The notes beneath the pieces are model-generated. The model was not told the origin of the DNA, searched no databases, and saw only the letters and a list, made by a program, of their open reading frames with translations. Source: Chitinophaga silvatica (lineage in GTDB: Bacteria > Bacteroidota > Bacteroidia > Chitinophagales > Chitinophagaceae). From it: 64,000 nucleotides of DNA. This document shows positions 7,993-16,563 of the stretch, one piece after another. Every line of letters begins with the position of its first letter. Position 1 is the stretch's first letter. The stretch spans positions 55,933 to 119,932 of the forward strand of contig NZ_QPMM01000018.1 in NCBI RefSeq assembly GCF_003419895.1. Direction: 5' to 3'. Made by a program: the position numbers and the translations under genes.

Positions 7993-10624
7993 TATAAAAA
8001 AGGGCTATTTTCTAATTTTTTATTTGCTGTTCCTTTTTCCAGCAGCCAGCCTAACTGCTCAAACCAGTAAAGACAACCTACTTTACCTTAAATATATACC
8101 TCCCCTCAACCAGGGAACTATTCTCTTTTATATTCAGGATCTCCAAAAACAAACCGGGATATCTGTATCCTATAGTTCCAGTTTTCTTCACCTAAATAAA
8201 AAAGTACAGTTAACCGGTAAGGAAAATACCACAGGACAGGTACTTGCAGCAATTTTACAGGGAACAGGTATACAGGCAGCATCTTTAAACGGGAAGATTT
8301 TCCTGCTTCGGGAACAATCCCAGACACAATATTATACGATCAGTGGGTTTGTAAAAGAGAGCAATAGTAATGAATTGATCATTGGAGCCTCTGTATATGA
8401 TCCTGTTACCAGAAAGGGAACTGAAACCAATGCATACGGGTTCTATACTTTACAGGTGCCAGATACCTGTACGGGCATTGTATTTTCTCATATCGCCTAT
8501 CAGACACTTTACCAGCATCTCCCACCACCAGACGATGGGCAGCTGAATGTTTACCTTGCTCCGCATGGAATGCTGCAAACGGTTAACGTAAATGCTGATA
8601 GAGGAAACGTTTCATCTCAGGCTGGCTATCTGAATATGCCAGTAGGTTATGTTTCCAATTTCCCGGCTCTGCTTGGAGAGAAAGACGTATTAAAATCATT
8701 GCAGCTCTACCCTGGTACCAGTAGTTCATTGGAAAGCAGCAGTAACCTATTGATCAGAGGAGGAGGAAGTGATCAGAATTTATACCTCCTTGATGGAGTT
8801 CCTTTATATCATACCGGTCATTTATTCGGGTTATTTTCAATCTTTAATGGCGATGCAGTAAAAGATGTGTCATTGTATAAAGATGCCTTCCCTGCAAAAT
8901 ATGGAGGCAGGCTTTCCTCGGTAGTTGATATCCGTACCCGGGATGGTAATATGAAAGAATGGCATGGTAGTACCACTGTTAGCCCGGTATCGGCAAGTAT
9001 ACTATTGGAAGGACCCATAAAGAAAGACAAGAGTTCAGCATCCTTATCTATCCGCCGCTCACTGGTAGATTTACTATATGGCAGCACCCTGTTAAGCGAC
9101 TATGGTAAATATTATCTGTATGATGTCAACTTTAAACTAAACCAGGTAATAGATGACAGGAACAGAATTTATGTGAGTTTCTATAAAGGCCAGGATAAGA
9201 TGTTTGTGAGAAGTAACAACCCACTTATCCAGTTATTTGACGACTATAATTTCGATTGGAGTAATATCTCTGCAGCTGCAAAATGGACCAGAGTAATAAA
9301 TCCAAAGATCTTCAGCAATACAACTGTTTCCTATAGTCGCTTTTACAATCTCTTTACTCAAAACTCCATCATTCCCCTATCATTTTATGATTCATTATTT
9401 GTAAGAGGAAAAGGAGTTTCAAGGATACGTGATATTGCTGCCAAGAATGAAACGGAATATGCTATCAGCAATAACCAGCATATCTCATTCGGATTAGGAT
9501 ATACCTACCACAACTTCGCCCCTACCGCATATCATACCAATATTTCGGCAGGTGATGCCTTACAGCGACAGGCCCCTATTTACTATATGTCGGATGTAAC
9601 TGCCTATGTAGAAGATGAGCTCAGCTTACTGAACGATCGATTGGTAGTAAGACCCGGACTGCATTTTGGAGCATTGCTACAATATTCTTCAGTTTATGCC
9701 AGTGCCCAACCGAGGTTGATGGCCAGATGGCAGTTACCACATTCGCAATACATACAAATGTCCTTTGCGAAAATGACCCAGTTTCTGCATCAGTTAACTA
9801 CTCCGGTAATTAATCTACCAACCGATTTATGGGTTCCCAGCACTGAAAATATAAAACCAGAGCATGCATATTCGTATAGTTTAGGTTATCAAAAACAGTG
9901 GAGTAATTTGTGGAGATTCAATATTAACCTCTATTACAAACAACTCAAGGATCTGGTAACTACCAATACGGTACTGAATATATTTGATAACTCCGATTTG
10001 TGGGAGAAGAAAGTAATTGCCGGAAACGGCTACAACTATGGAAGTGAGCTCTTGGTAGAGAAAACTCAGGGAAAGCTGACAGGAGTATTTTCCTATACGC
10101 TTTCCTGGGCCTGGAGGCAGTTCGACCGCCTAAATGCCGGCAGAATGTTTCCATATAAGGAAGATCGCAGACATAATTTATCATTGGCACTTAAATATCG
10201 TATCAATCCCAAATGGAGCCTTGCTGCTTCCTGGAAATTTGCCAGCGGTGCGCCTTTCACCTTACCAGTACAAATATTCCCGGACTTCGATTGGGCCCGA
10301 AATATTAAAGGGTATCTCGATGAGCGATATTCACCATTCTCTACCAACCAGGTAAACTATTTGCCTTACTTTGCCAGATTAAATAACTACCGGTTAAAAC
10401 CTATACACCACCTGGATATAGGCGGAACCGTAAACTTAGGAAAAGAAAAATTCAGGCATATAATTACCGCCGGGGTATATAATATTTACAACCGAAGCAA
10501 TCCATTCATCGTAAGCTTTGACCAGTTCTCTTACTTTACGTATGATGAAATTTATCCGCTTCAGTTATATCAATATAGTTTGTTTAAGACGTTACCATAC
10601 TTGAGTTACACATTGAAATTTTAG
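7925..10624 (+). CDS. TonB-dependent outer-membrane receptor with STN and carboxypeptidase-regulatory-like domains
   Basis: About 899 residues. After a hydrophobic export segment (GYFLIFYLLFLFPAAS, then LTAQ) come an STN signalling domain, a CarboxypepD_reg-like beta-sandwich (ISGFVKESNSNELIIGASV), a plug (LLIRGGGSDQNLYLLDGVP) and a long beta-barrel ending YLSYTLKF. The STN domain lets the receptor talk to FecR. The barrel ends in an aromatic residue, as outer-membrane proteins do. The start is uncertain: the ATG at 7925 lies 68 bp inside fecR and puts about 25 residues before the signal helix, while GTG at 7910 is the only other good start. No dedicated SusD follows; a DUF4249 lipoprotein takes that place. 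Substrate is unknown. Confidence 0.9.
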   Translation: MNYNYCLGSTINKLKTPSSSVSSIKKGYFLIFYLLFLFPAASLTAQTSKDNLLYLKYIPPLNQGTILFYIQDLQKQTGISVSYSSSFLHLNKKVQLTGKENTTGQVLAAILQGTGIQAASLNGKIFLLREQSQTQYYTISGFVKESNSNELIIGASVYDPVTRKGTETNAYGFYTLQVPDTCTGIVFSHIAYQTLYQHLPPPDDGQLNVYLAPHGMLQTVNVNADRGNVSSQAGYLNMPVGYVSNFPALLGEKDVLKSLQLYPGTSSSLESSSNLLIRGGGSDQNLYLLDGVPLYHTGHLFGLFSIFNGDAVKDVSLYKDAFPAKYGGRLSSVVDIRTRDGNMKEWHGSTTVSPVSASILLEGPIKKDKSSASLSIRRSLVDLLYGSTLLSDYGKYYLYDVNFKLNQVIDDRNRIYVSFYKGQDKMFVRSNNPLIQLFDDYNFDWSNISAAAKWTRVINPKIFSNTTVSYSRFYNLFTQNSIIPLSFYDSLFVRGKGVSRIRDIAAKNETEYAISNNQHISFGLGYTYHNFAPTAYHTNISAGDALQRQAPIYYMSDVTAYVEDELSLLNDRLVVRPGLHFGALLQYSSVYASAQPRLMARWQLPHSQYIQMSFAKMTQFLHQLTTPVINLPTDLWVPSTENIKPEHAYSYSLGYQKQWSNLWRFNINLYYKQLKDLVTTNTVLNIFDNSDLWEKKVIAGNGYNYGSELLVEKTQGKLTGVFSYTLSWAWRQFDRLNAGRMFPYKEDRRHNLSLALKYRINPKWSLAASWKFASGAPFTLPVQIFPDFDWARNIKGYLDERYSPFSTNQVNYLPYFARLNNYRLKPIHHLDIGGTVNLGKEKFRHIITAGVYNIYNRSNPFIVSFDQFSYFTYDEIYPLQLYQYSLFKTLPYLSYTLKF

Positions 10625-10626
10625 AT

Positions 10627-11652
10627 ATGAGGTATCTGCATATTATAGGATGCTTGTTTTGTTGGGGAGTAATCACAAGTTGTGAACAGGAGTTGCCATT
10701 ACCAGCTGGCAATGGAATGCCCCGTGCTGTTGTGTATAGCGAACTGATTGCAGGAACAACGCCAGAAGTAAGAGTTGGAAGAAGTAAAGCCGTAGGGCCA
10801 GGTATAGACAATGCTTTTGTTTTTACAACAGACGCTATCGTGCAGCTTCAGGATAGAAACGGTGGCCTGATAGAAACGCTCACCTACTCCCCGGATTCCA
10901 GTAATGTAATGGGGCTTTACGTGGGAAAATCAACTATTGATCCGGGTAAAAACTATAAGCTACAGGTTACAGTTCCCGAACTGAAACCGGTTAATGCAAT
11001 GGCAACCATTCCGCCTCCGTTTAAGGTGGAGCTGCTGGATTCTGTCAGAACCCTGTTAAATGGCAGACCTGTATTAAGGTTTCATTTCACGGTTTCTCCA
11101 ATTCCGGGAGTAAAGCAGTATATAGTAATGGAAGCATTGAAACAAAGCGTAATTACTGATACTTCATTTACGTATAAGGGAGCCCGTTATAGAAAAAGTG
11201 AACACAGATCATGGTTTGATGAGGTTAAGAATAAGCCGGAAGCAGATATCAGGAAGGACAGTATTTTCCAAAATGATTACCTGAGAATTCCATGCTATAC
11301 CCAGGACGAAACTGCGGATAACAACCAGATAGGGGGATTAAACGAAAACTATAACAGTATTCTGTTTACCCAAAATGGCAAACCATTAACTACGGACTTC
11401 TATATCAATGCAACAGCATTGAGCTCCAATCCTACGGAAGCTATTGCTCCGATAGGAAGAGTATTGGTGTATGTTAAATCGGTATCAAAAGAGTACTACG
11501 ACTTTCTGCTTACCTATGAGAAAGTAAAGCGGAATCCAGGGCTTAACAGCCTTATTCAGGCGATTCAGCTCAGAAGTAATGCCATTGGAGGATTAGGCGT
11601 TGTTGGAGGAAGTTATCAGAAATTATATTATCTGTACTACGACAAATTATAA
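10627..11652 (+). CDS. DUF4249 lipoprotein, partner of the TonB receptor
   Basis: A 341-residue lipoprotein with lipobox ITSC (Cys19). It begins 2 bp after the receptor stop, so the two are certainly co-transcribed. The early CEQELPLPAGN, PRAVVYSELIAGTTPEVRV and the later FDEVKN and NENYNSILF segments fit DUF4249, a family found almost only next to TonB receptors of Bacteroidota. By analogy with SusD it is probably a surface or periplasmic accessory of the receptor. This is inference from gene order. Confidence 0.85.
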   Translation: MRYLHIIGCLFCWGVITSCEQELPLPAGNGMPRAVVYSELIAGTTPEVRVGRSKAVGPGIDNAFVFTTDAIVQLQDRNGGLIETLTYSPDSSNVMGLYVGKSTIDPGKNYKLQVTVPELKPVNAMATIPPPFKVELLDSVRTLLNGRPVLRFHFTVSPIPGVKQYIVMEALKQSVITDTSFTYKGARYRKSEHRSWFDEVKNKPEADIRKDSIFQNDYLRIPCYTQDETADNNQIGGLNENYNSILFTQNGKPLTTDFYINATALSSNPTEAIAPIGRVLVYVKSVSKEYYDFLLTYEKVKRNPGLNSLIQAIQLRSNAIGGLGVVGGSYQKLYYLYYDKL

Positions 11653-11659
11653 GGAATAT

Positions 11660-11697
11660 AGGGGTTGCAGGTATTCATCTACCTGCAACCCCTGTAT
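11660..11697. terminator. Bidirectional terminator
   Basis: Perfect 14-bp arms AGGGGTTGCAGGTA and TACCTGCAACCCCT with a 6-nt loop lie between the convergent DUF4249 and M1-peptidase genes. A T-rich tail follows on the plus strand. Confidence 0.85.
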
Positions 11698-13563
11698 TTA
11701 TTTTACAACATACTCATTATTTGAAGGATCAACATCCGCGGTTCTGTTATTACCCAATACAACTTTCATTATTTTCTGCGTAGCAGGGAATGTTACAGTC
11801 ACTGTTTTATTACCTTTTTCCCAACAGTCGATGGCCTTATGCACCTTTATTGTACTTCCATTGGCAAACTCGATTGTGAGGTCAACAGGTACAGGTTTAT
11901 TACCCTTTGAGATAACTTCAACAGAACCAGATTTATTATTCTGGGATACTTTTCCGATTGCCAGATCAGGGAATCCACTATCGAAAAACCAGCTTTTCCA
12001 AAACCAATTCATATTACGTCCGGCCCCTTCGTTCATACTATAAAAGAAATCATAAGGTTCAGGGTGTTTTCCATGCCAGCGGGAAATATAAAGATGCAGG
12101 GCTTTTTCAAAAAGACTATCTCCCAACATATCCCTTACATAAAAATATCCCAGGGCTGTTTTGCCATAAGAGTTAGTTGCATAAACCGATTCGGTAAGCT
12201 GAGTTGAAGGAGTAATAATTGGCAGATCGGTGTAATTACCGGCGAAAGCGCTGTAGGTGTTGATTCCGTAATTATCTATAATAGAAGAATCTATTTTCGG
12301 GGTGATCAGCCATTCACCAATAGAGGCCCATCCTTCATCCATCCAGGCATAAAGGGTTTCATTGATTCCCATATAAAATGGAAACATGGTATGAAAGATT
12401 TCATGAACGCTCAACTCAATTGCCTCTGCCCTATTGGCCAATGGGTTATCATTTGCCATCATTGGATATTCCATTTGGTCTAACCCGTCGAACACTGTTT
12501 CGTGGCTATATGGGAAAGGCCATTTAGGAAAGAAGTAGCTCATATTATATACAGTACCTCTTGCATATTTAATCACTTCATAATAATCGGCATGACTTGG
12601 ATTAAAGACAGCATCTACCCTAGTGCGGCGTTTGGTAACCGGATCGACCTCTACACTGGTAGATTTCCAGAGGTAGTGATCGCTTAAAGCAAACGCGAAA
12701 TCAGTCACATTCTTAGCTTCAAAGATCCAGGTATGGGAAGGCTGCTTTTGTACAATGCTCTTGTCTTTCAGCGAGAGGCTATCTATAATATCTATGATGG
12801 CATCCTGTTTTTCTGCCAGGTTTATCCGTTGCTGAATTTTGTCGGTATAAATATCCTTTCCGTTCATCAAATCGCCGGTAGCCCAAACCTGAAAGGTGCC
12901 GGGGACAGTGATGGATACACGAAAATTGCAGAAATCGTTGTAGAACTCTGTAATTCCTCTATAGCTATTAATATCCCATCCGTTTATGTCGTCATAAACG
13001 GCAATACGTGGGAAGAAATAAGCAATAAACCAGGAGCTGCTATCCACAGATCCGGTTCTTATATGTGATCCTTTATTGAGGGTATAGGAAAAGGACATTG
13101 AGATCTTTACATTATTCCCGGTTTTTAGTTCCGGAACCCCTACAAAATAGTTAGTACCGGCGATACGGTCCGGATTCGGAGGGTTTATTGAATCATTTAT
13201 GTTGATGTTTGTGATTTTTACTCCATCGGTTATATCTTCCGGGGAAACAGCCATGTTCCTGATATTTCCTTTTTGATAGAGATTTGGAAATATTTTGAAG
13301 TTGAGCATATAGATATTATCAGGACTATTGTTTGTGTAAACAATAGTTTCCTTACCAGAAACTAAATTAGTTGCCGGATCGAAGTTTACCTGAATATCAT
13401 AGGTAGCTGAATTTTGCCAGTATTTTGGTCCGGGCGCTCCGGAATAACTACGGGTCTGATTCTGATATGCCTTTTCGAAGTTTCTGGGCATATATAAAGG
13501 GGTCTGGGCATTGACAGCGAGCATACAAAATAGCAGGCTGCCTAAAAGGATTAATTTTCTCAT
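11698..13563 (-). CDS. M1-family zinc metallopeptidase, secreted
   Basis: A 621-residue aminopeptidase-like protein. The signal peptide ends AVNAQ. The zinc site is complete: HEIFH at 387-391 and the third ligand Glu410 within MDEGWAS, giving HExxH-18-E. DQMEYPMM stands where the GxMEN substrate-binding motif occurs in M1 enzymes. The N-terminal beta-saddle begins near YDIQVNFDPATNLVSG. It probably trims peptides in the periplasm. Downstream lies a terminator shared with DUF4249; upstream, 30 bp away on the same strand, is a small lipoprotein gene that may be co-transcribed. Confidence 0.92.
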   Translation of the reverse strand: MRKLILLGSLLFCMLAVNAQTPLYMPRNFEKAYQNQTRSYSGAPGPKYWQNSATYDIQVNFDPATNLVSGKETIVYTNNSPDNIYMLNFKIFPNLYQKGNIRNMAVSPEDITDGVKITNININDSINPPNPDRIAGTNYFVGVPELKTGNNVKISMSFSYTLNKGSHIRTGSVDSSSWFIAYFFPRIAVYDDINGWDINSYRGITEFYNDFCNFRVSITVPGTFQVWATGDLMNGKDIYTDKIQQRINLAEKQDAIIDIIDSLSLKDKSIVQKQPSHTWIFEAKNVTDFAFALSDHYLWKSTSVEVDPVTKRRTRVDAVFNPSHADYYEVIKYARGTVYNMSYFFPKWPFPYSHETVFDGLDQMEYPMMANDNPLANRAEAIELSVHEIFHTMFPFYMGINETLYAWMDEGWASIGEWLITPKIDSSIIDNYGINTYSAFAGNYTDLPIITPSTQLTESVYATNSYGKTALGYFYVRDMLGDSLFEKALHLYISRWHGKHPEPYDFFYSMNEGAGRNMNWFWKSWFFDSGFPDLAIGKVSQNNKSGSVEVISKGNKPVPVDLTIEFANGSTIKVHKAIDCWEKGNKTVTVTFPATQKIMKVVLGNNRTADVDPSNNEYVVK

Positions 13564-13593
13564 GGAATAAGCAGTATGCCCAAATTTATGGAA

Positions 13594-13947
13594 TTACCTT
13601 TGAATGTTGGTAGAAGTATCTGTACGTTGCTGCACTACCTTAGCAGTGTCATTGGTGGTTTGTAAGCTATCAGCAGAATTACGGAGGGAATCAGTTGCTT
13701 CATTATTTTTTTTAGGCAAGGGAATGGTAGGTGCTGTATTACGGCGGTTAGGAGAGTAAGCGGCAACATTTCCATCTTTCTTCATTGCGTTCATGGTTTT
13801 CTTATCGAACAAATATTGGGGGTGTTTTTCGGGTCTGAGGCCCTTATCGAATTGAGCCTCTGCGCCAATTGCAGGAGCTTTATAGATTTTATTGGAAGAA
13901 AAGCAGGCAACAGCTGCCAGCAATGCTATCAGGGCCAAGTATTTCAT
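13594..13947 (-). CDS. Small hypothetical lipoprotein, low complexity
   Basis: A 117-residue product. The signal MKYLALIALLAAVAC ends in a lipobox-like AVAC (Cys15). The mature part is hydrophilic and low in complexity, rich in Asn, Thr, Lys and Asp, with no predicted enzyme motif. I do not recognise a family. It is encoded 30 bp upstream of the M1 peptidase on the same strand and could be its co-transcribed partner. A disordered surface or periplasmic tether is possible, but function is unknown. Confidence 0.65.
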   Translation of the reverse strand: MKYLALIALLAAVACFSSNKIYKAPAIGAEAQFDKGLRPEKHPQYLFDKKTMNAMKKDGNVAAYSPNRRNTAPTIPLPKKNNEATDSLRNSADSLQTTNDTAKVVQQRTDTSTNIQR

Positions 13948-14078
13948 ACATTATGGTTACTAAGGTAAATACAAGGCAAGGGACGACAGACAGATTAATA
14001 ACGTTTAACATTAAAATTTATTTCTGAATTTTGGAATATACTATTGCTGTAGTAATTTTAAGCAAAATTCACTGGTTG

Positions 14079-14143
14079 TCAATCCCGAATTAATATTTTA
14101 TATCTTTAATTACTATTTTACTATTTTACTATTTCAATCCCGA
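14079..14143 (+). repeat. Leader repeats: three copies of an 8-bp unit between 10-bp direct repeats
   Basis: Three perfect tandem copies of TACTATTT (14111-14134) lie about 60 bp upstream of the actin-like gene. They are flanked by TCAATCCCGA at 14079-14088 and 14134-14143. The stretch is very AT-rich and probably contains the promoter. Copy-number change by slippage could shift spacing. The direct repeats are too short and too few for a CRISPR array. Confidence 0.6.
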
Positions 14144-14194
14144 TGAAGACCCTCTGAAAGAGGTGTTGTTCGTTACTATTATCAACATCATACT

Positions 14195-15289
14195 ATGAAA
14201 GTATCTACGACCAGCTTCCCTAGCGTTTTTGAGACAGCGTTCGGAAACACAGAAAACTCAAGTAAAGACCTGCTCAACGGATTAAAAATCAAGAAAGATG
14301 ACACCTGGTATATGGTTGGTAACCTGGCCAAAAGAGGTGGTATTAATCCTGGTAGAGTAACCAATGCCGCTCCAACAGAGGAAGATTATGAGATTTTGTT
14401 TAAAGCAGCCATGCTAAACACCATCGACAAGGTACAGCAACCAATAGCCCTGACCGTTGGTTTCCCCTTTTCTACTTACAACATTTACAAAACCGCAGCT
14501 GAGCAGTTTTTGAGTAAGCGTCATTTCCTGATTGATTATGACAGCCAGACCTACAACAACAAGGGGTCGTTCAAAAAAGCGATGTTCGACATTGAGAAGT
14601 ACGAAGTTATTCCGGAAGTTGTGGGAGGTATTATTGGTTTGAAAAAGACCATTAATGAGCCACAGGTAGAAAATTTCATTGCTATTAGCTTTGGTTTTGG
14701 AACCATTGAAGGCGGAATGGCAACCGGAGAGGGTTTGGTACATCGTACCTGCTTTAGTTCACATGGTATTCGTTATGCCATCAATAACCTGACCCGTGAG
14801 CTGAATCAAAAGCATTATCTGGAAATGAAGAATGAGCACCAGGTTGACGATGCATTTATGAAAGGATCAATTTTCACCAATCGTAAGAGAATTGACCTGA
14901 AAGATATGCGTAAAGGAGTACTTACCCAGTATTACAAAGAAGTGGTATCTCCATTGATGCGTGCTTACTTTACTGACCTTGATTTCGAGACCTGCGAAAA
15001 AATCTATTTAATGGGAGGTGGCGCACATTACCGCGAACTTACCGATGCATTTGCGGAAGAGTTCAAGGACTTTATCCCGGTTGAAGTAGCTCCAGAACCA
15101 GAGAAACTGGTGAGCATCGGATACTTGCATAACTCAATGCGTATTTCAGATAACAAACCGAATCGTTGTGTAGGGTTGGATCTTGGAAATTCAAGCTCTA
15201 TAATTTCAACATTTGAGGATAATACAGTTCATACACCATCGATTCCTCCGCCATTGCCATCAAGTAATCCTAATCCAGTAACCGTCTAA
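14195..15289 (+). CDS. ParM/Alp-like actin-fold ATPase, apparently circularly permuted
   Basis: A 364-residue actin-superfamily protein. The ATP-site motifs appear in an unusual order. The N-terminus starts directly at the strand that normally follows the first phosphate loop (TTSFPSVFE, residues 5-13) and continues with WYMVGNLAKR (38-47). The phosphate-2-like loop is at 162-173 (IAISFGFGTIEG), the adenosine loop at 271-277 (YLMGGGA) and the last helix near SIGYLHNSM. The phosphate-1-like loop, CVGLDLGNSSSII, is at 325-337 near the C-terminus. A Pro-rich tail follows. No upstream in-frame start could restore an N-terminal loop: a TGA sits at 14144-14146. It probably forms filaments with ATP. 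A bactofilin gene follows after 9 bp. Family membership is fairly sure; the permutation is my reading of motif order. Confidence 0.8.
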   Translation: MKVSTTSFPSVFETAFGNTENSSKDLLNGLKIKKDDTWYMVGNLAKRGGINPGRVTNAAPTEEDYEILFKAAMLNTIDKVQQPIALTVGFPFSTYNIYKTAAEQFLSKRHFLIDYDSQTYNNKGSFKKAMFDIEKYEVIPEVVGGIIGLKKTINEPQVENFIAISFGFGTIEGGMATGEGLVHRTCFSSHGIRYAINNLTRELNQKHYLEMKNEHQVDDAFMKGSIFTNRKRIDLKDMRKGVLTQYYKEVVSPLMRAYFTDLDFETCEKIYLMGGGAHYRELTDAFAEEFKDFIPVEVAPEPEKLVSIGYLHNSMRISDNKPNRCVGLDLGNSSSIISTFEDNTVHTPSIPPPLPSSNPNPVTV

Positions 15290-15298
15290 TTTATTCTT

Positions 15299-15757
15299 GT
15301 GATCGATATCAGACATATTTTCCGCAATCTTATAGTTCCAGGAGCTTTTCGTATTCCTAAAACCGTGTCTGTTAATGGTAACATAGATGCATCGGTATCC
15401 GGACGGATAGATGGTGATGTGAAAGGCGCAGTTAAAACAACCGGTAAACTGGTTGTTGGTGAAACAGCCAATATACGGGGAGATGTACATGCCATTGATC
15501 TGGTAGTACATGGAAAAGTATATGGAGATGTATATGCCAGCAAGACAGCCCACATCAGTAATAAGGCACAGGTGAAAGGAGATGTAAATGCTTTAATGTT
15601 AAAAATTGAGGAAGGTGCAGTGATTGGAGGAGCCATCCAAAAGAATATCACTGATATGGAAGCCCATTTGCGAAAGCAGAAAGAGATGGAAGCAGAAGTA
15701 CCAACCGAGGAACTTAAGGAAGCCCCAACCGAGGAACAGCAAGACAGCTGGTTTTAG
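15299..15757 (+). CDS. Bactofilin (polymer-forming cytoskeletal protein)
   Basis: A 152-residue beta-helix polymer. The core, about residues 20-110, has the bactofilin repeat pattern: TVSVNGNIDASVSG, GRIDGDVKGAVKTTGKL, VVGETANIRGDVHAID, VHGKVYGDVYAS. The tail is Glu/Lys-rich. Bactofilins polymerise without nucleotide and localise cell-wall or polar machinery. The only workable start is GTG at 15299. It is in the same frame as the actin-like gene and separated from its TAA by three sense codons. The two genes almost certainly share one transcript, suggesting two filament systems that act together. Confidence 0.92.
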   Translation: MIDIRHIFRNLIVPGAFRIPKTVSVNGNIDASVSGRIDGDVKGAVKTTGKLVVGETANIRGDVHAIDLVVHGKVYGDVYASKTAHISNKAQVKGDVNALMLKIEEGAVIGGAIQKNITDMEAHLRKQKEMEAEVPTEELKEAPTEEQQDSWF

Positions 15758-15780
15758 TAAATACTTTCATTTAAAAATAT

Positions 15781-15812
15781 AAAGGTGTCTCTATTGTAGA
15801 GACACCTTTTTT
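15781..15812 (+). terminator. Rho-independent terminator after the bactofilin gene
   Basis: Perfect 12-bp arms AAGGTGTCTCTA and TAGAGACACCTT with a 3-nt loop, then a T-run. It abuts the stop of the convergent DUF3820 gene, so it may work in both directions. Confidence 0.9.
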
Positions 15813-16062
15813 ACATAGTTCGTTTCAGAGGGTCTAACAACTTGGTAAGTCCGTTCATTTTGATCACTAACATAGTTTCCAGCAGCATCCCTAATTTACC
15901 TTGAGGAAATCCTTTACGCTGGAACCATTCGAGATAACTTACCGGTAAATCACAAAGCACTACATCTTTATATTTTCCAAACGGCATTTTCATTACAACC
16001 AATTGCTTTAATAACTGAGGATCTGGCTGGAACAATTCCATAACATCTGATTTAGGCTGCAA
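15811..16062 (-). CDS. DUF3820 family small protein
   Basis: An 83-residue protein. The KMPFGKYKDVVLCDLPVSYL segment followed by EWFQRKGFPQGKLG is the DUF3820 signature (MPFGKYKG..L.DLP..YL.W). The domain also occurs joined to exonucleases, and a nucleic-acid role has been guessed from that. No catalytic residues are evident. It is monocistronic and divergent from the SnoaL-like lipoprotein gene. ATG 16062 is used; MELFQPD seven codons inside is an alternative. Confidence 0.85.
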   Translation of the reverse strand: MQPKSDVMELFQPDPQLLKQLVVMKMPFGKYKDVVLCDLPVSYLEWFQRKGFPQGKLGMLLETMLVIKMNGLTKLLDPLKRTM

Positions 16063-16128
16063 ATGTAAGGGATTGCCTGATTTCTCTCTGCTATTTCGTA
16101 ATTTGTAGTGTATCTAATGAAGCCCCAT

Positions 16129-16557
16129 ATGAAGTATATACCCCTTTCCCTGCTTTTATTCTTCGTTTTAAGCTGTGTAGAACCCGGTGGTAAAATCAGC
16201 TTTAACAACAATAAAGAGGTTATCAGATCGCTGTTTGAAGCATATAACAATCATGACTGGGCAACAGTAGCCGGCTGTTATGCAGATAGCACCCTGTTTC
16301 TTGACGCCTCTTTAGGCGATAGCGCCATTTACCAGACACAGGAAGCTACCATAAAAAGATATCAGGCACTGCACCAAAAATATCCGGATATGAAAGCAGA
16401 AATCAAGGATATCTACAGCGATGGAAATCACGTCATCGTTGAGTTTGTTGCAGTTGGAACCGCCCGAAATTCTCAAATGAAACTTGCACAATGTGCAGTA
16501 TTCACATTAAAGGACGGTAAGATAGTAGAAAACAATACTTACTTTGAACGCAAGTAG
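16129..16557 (+). CDS. SnoaL/NTF2-like lipoprotein
   Basis: About 142 residues. The start MKYIPLSLLLFFVLSC gives a clean lipobox (VLSC, Cys16), which is why ATG 16129 is preferred to ATG 16117 or GTG 16108. The mature part has the NTF2-like pattern VIRSLFEAYNNHDWATVAGC, then TIKRYQALHQKYPD, and a final beta-strand pair FTLKDGKIVENNTYFE. SnoaL-like folds form a conical pocket for small ligands, with or without catalysis. No ligand can be proposed. It converges with the DUF4136-like gene, whose stop is 7 bp away. Confidence 0.8.
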   Translation: MKYIPLSLLLFFVLSCVEPGGKISFNNNKEVIRSLFEAYNNHDWATVAGCYADSTLFLDASLGDSAIYQTQEATIKRYQALHQKYPDMKAEIKDIYSDGNHVIVEFVAVGTARNSQMKLAQCAVFTLKDGKIVENNTYFERK

Positions 16558-16563
16558 TTTAAA

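Noticed and set aside
14079..14143. Possible CRISPR-like repeat TCAATCCCGA
   Set aside because: Only two 10-bp copies with an AT-rich spacer, no cas genes, no regular array.
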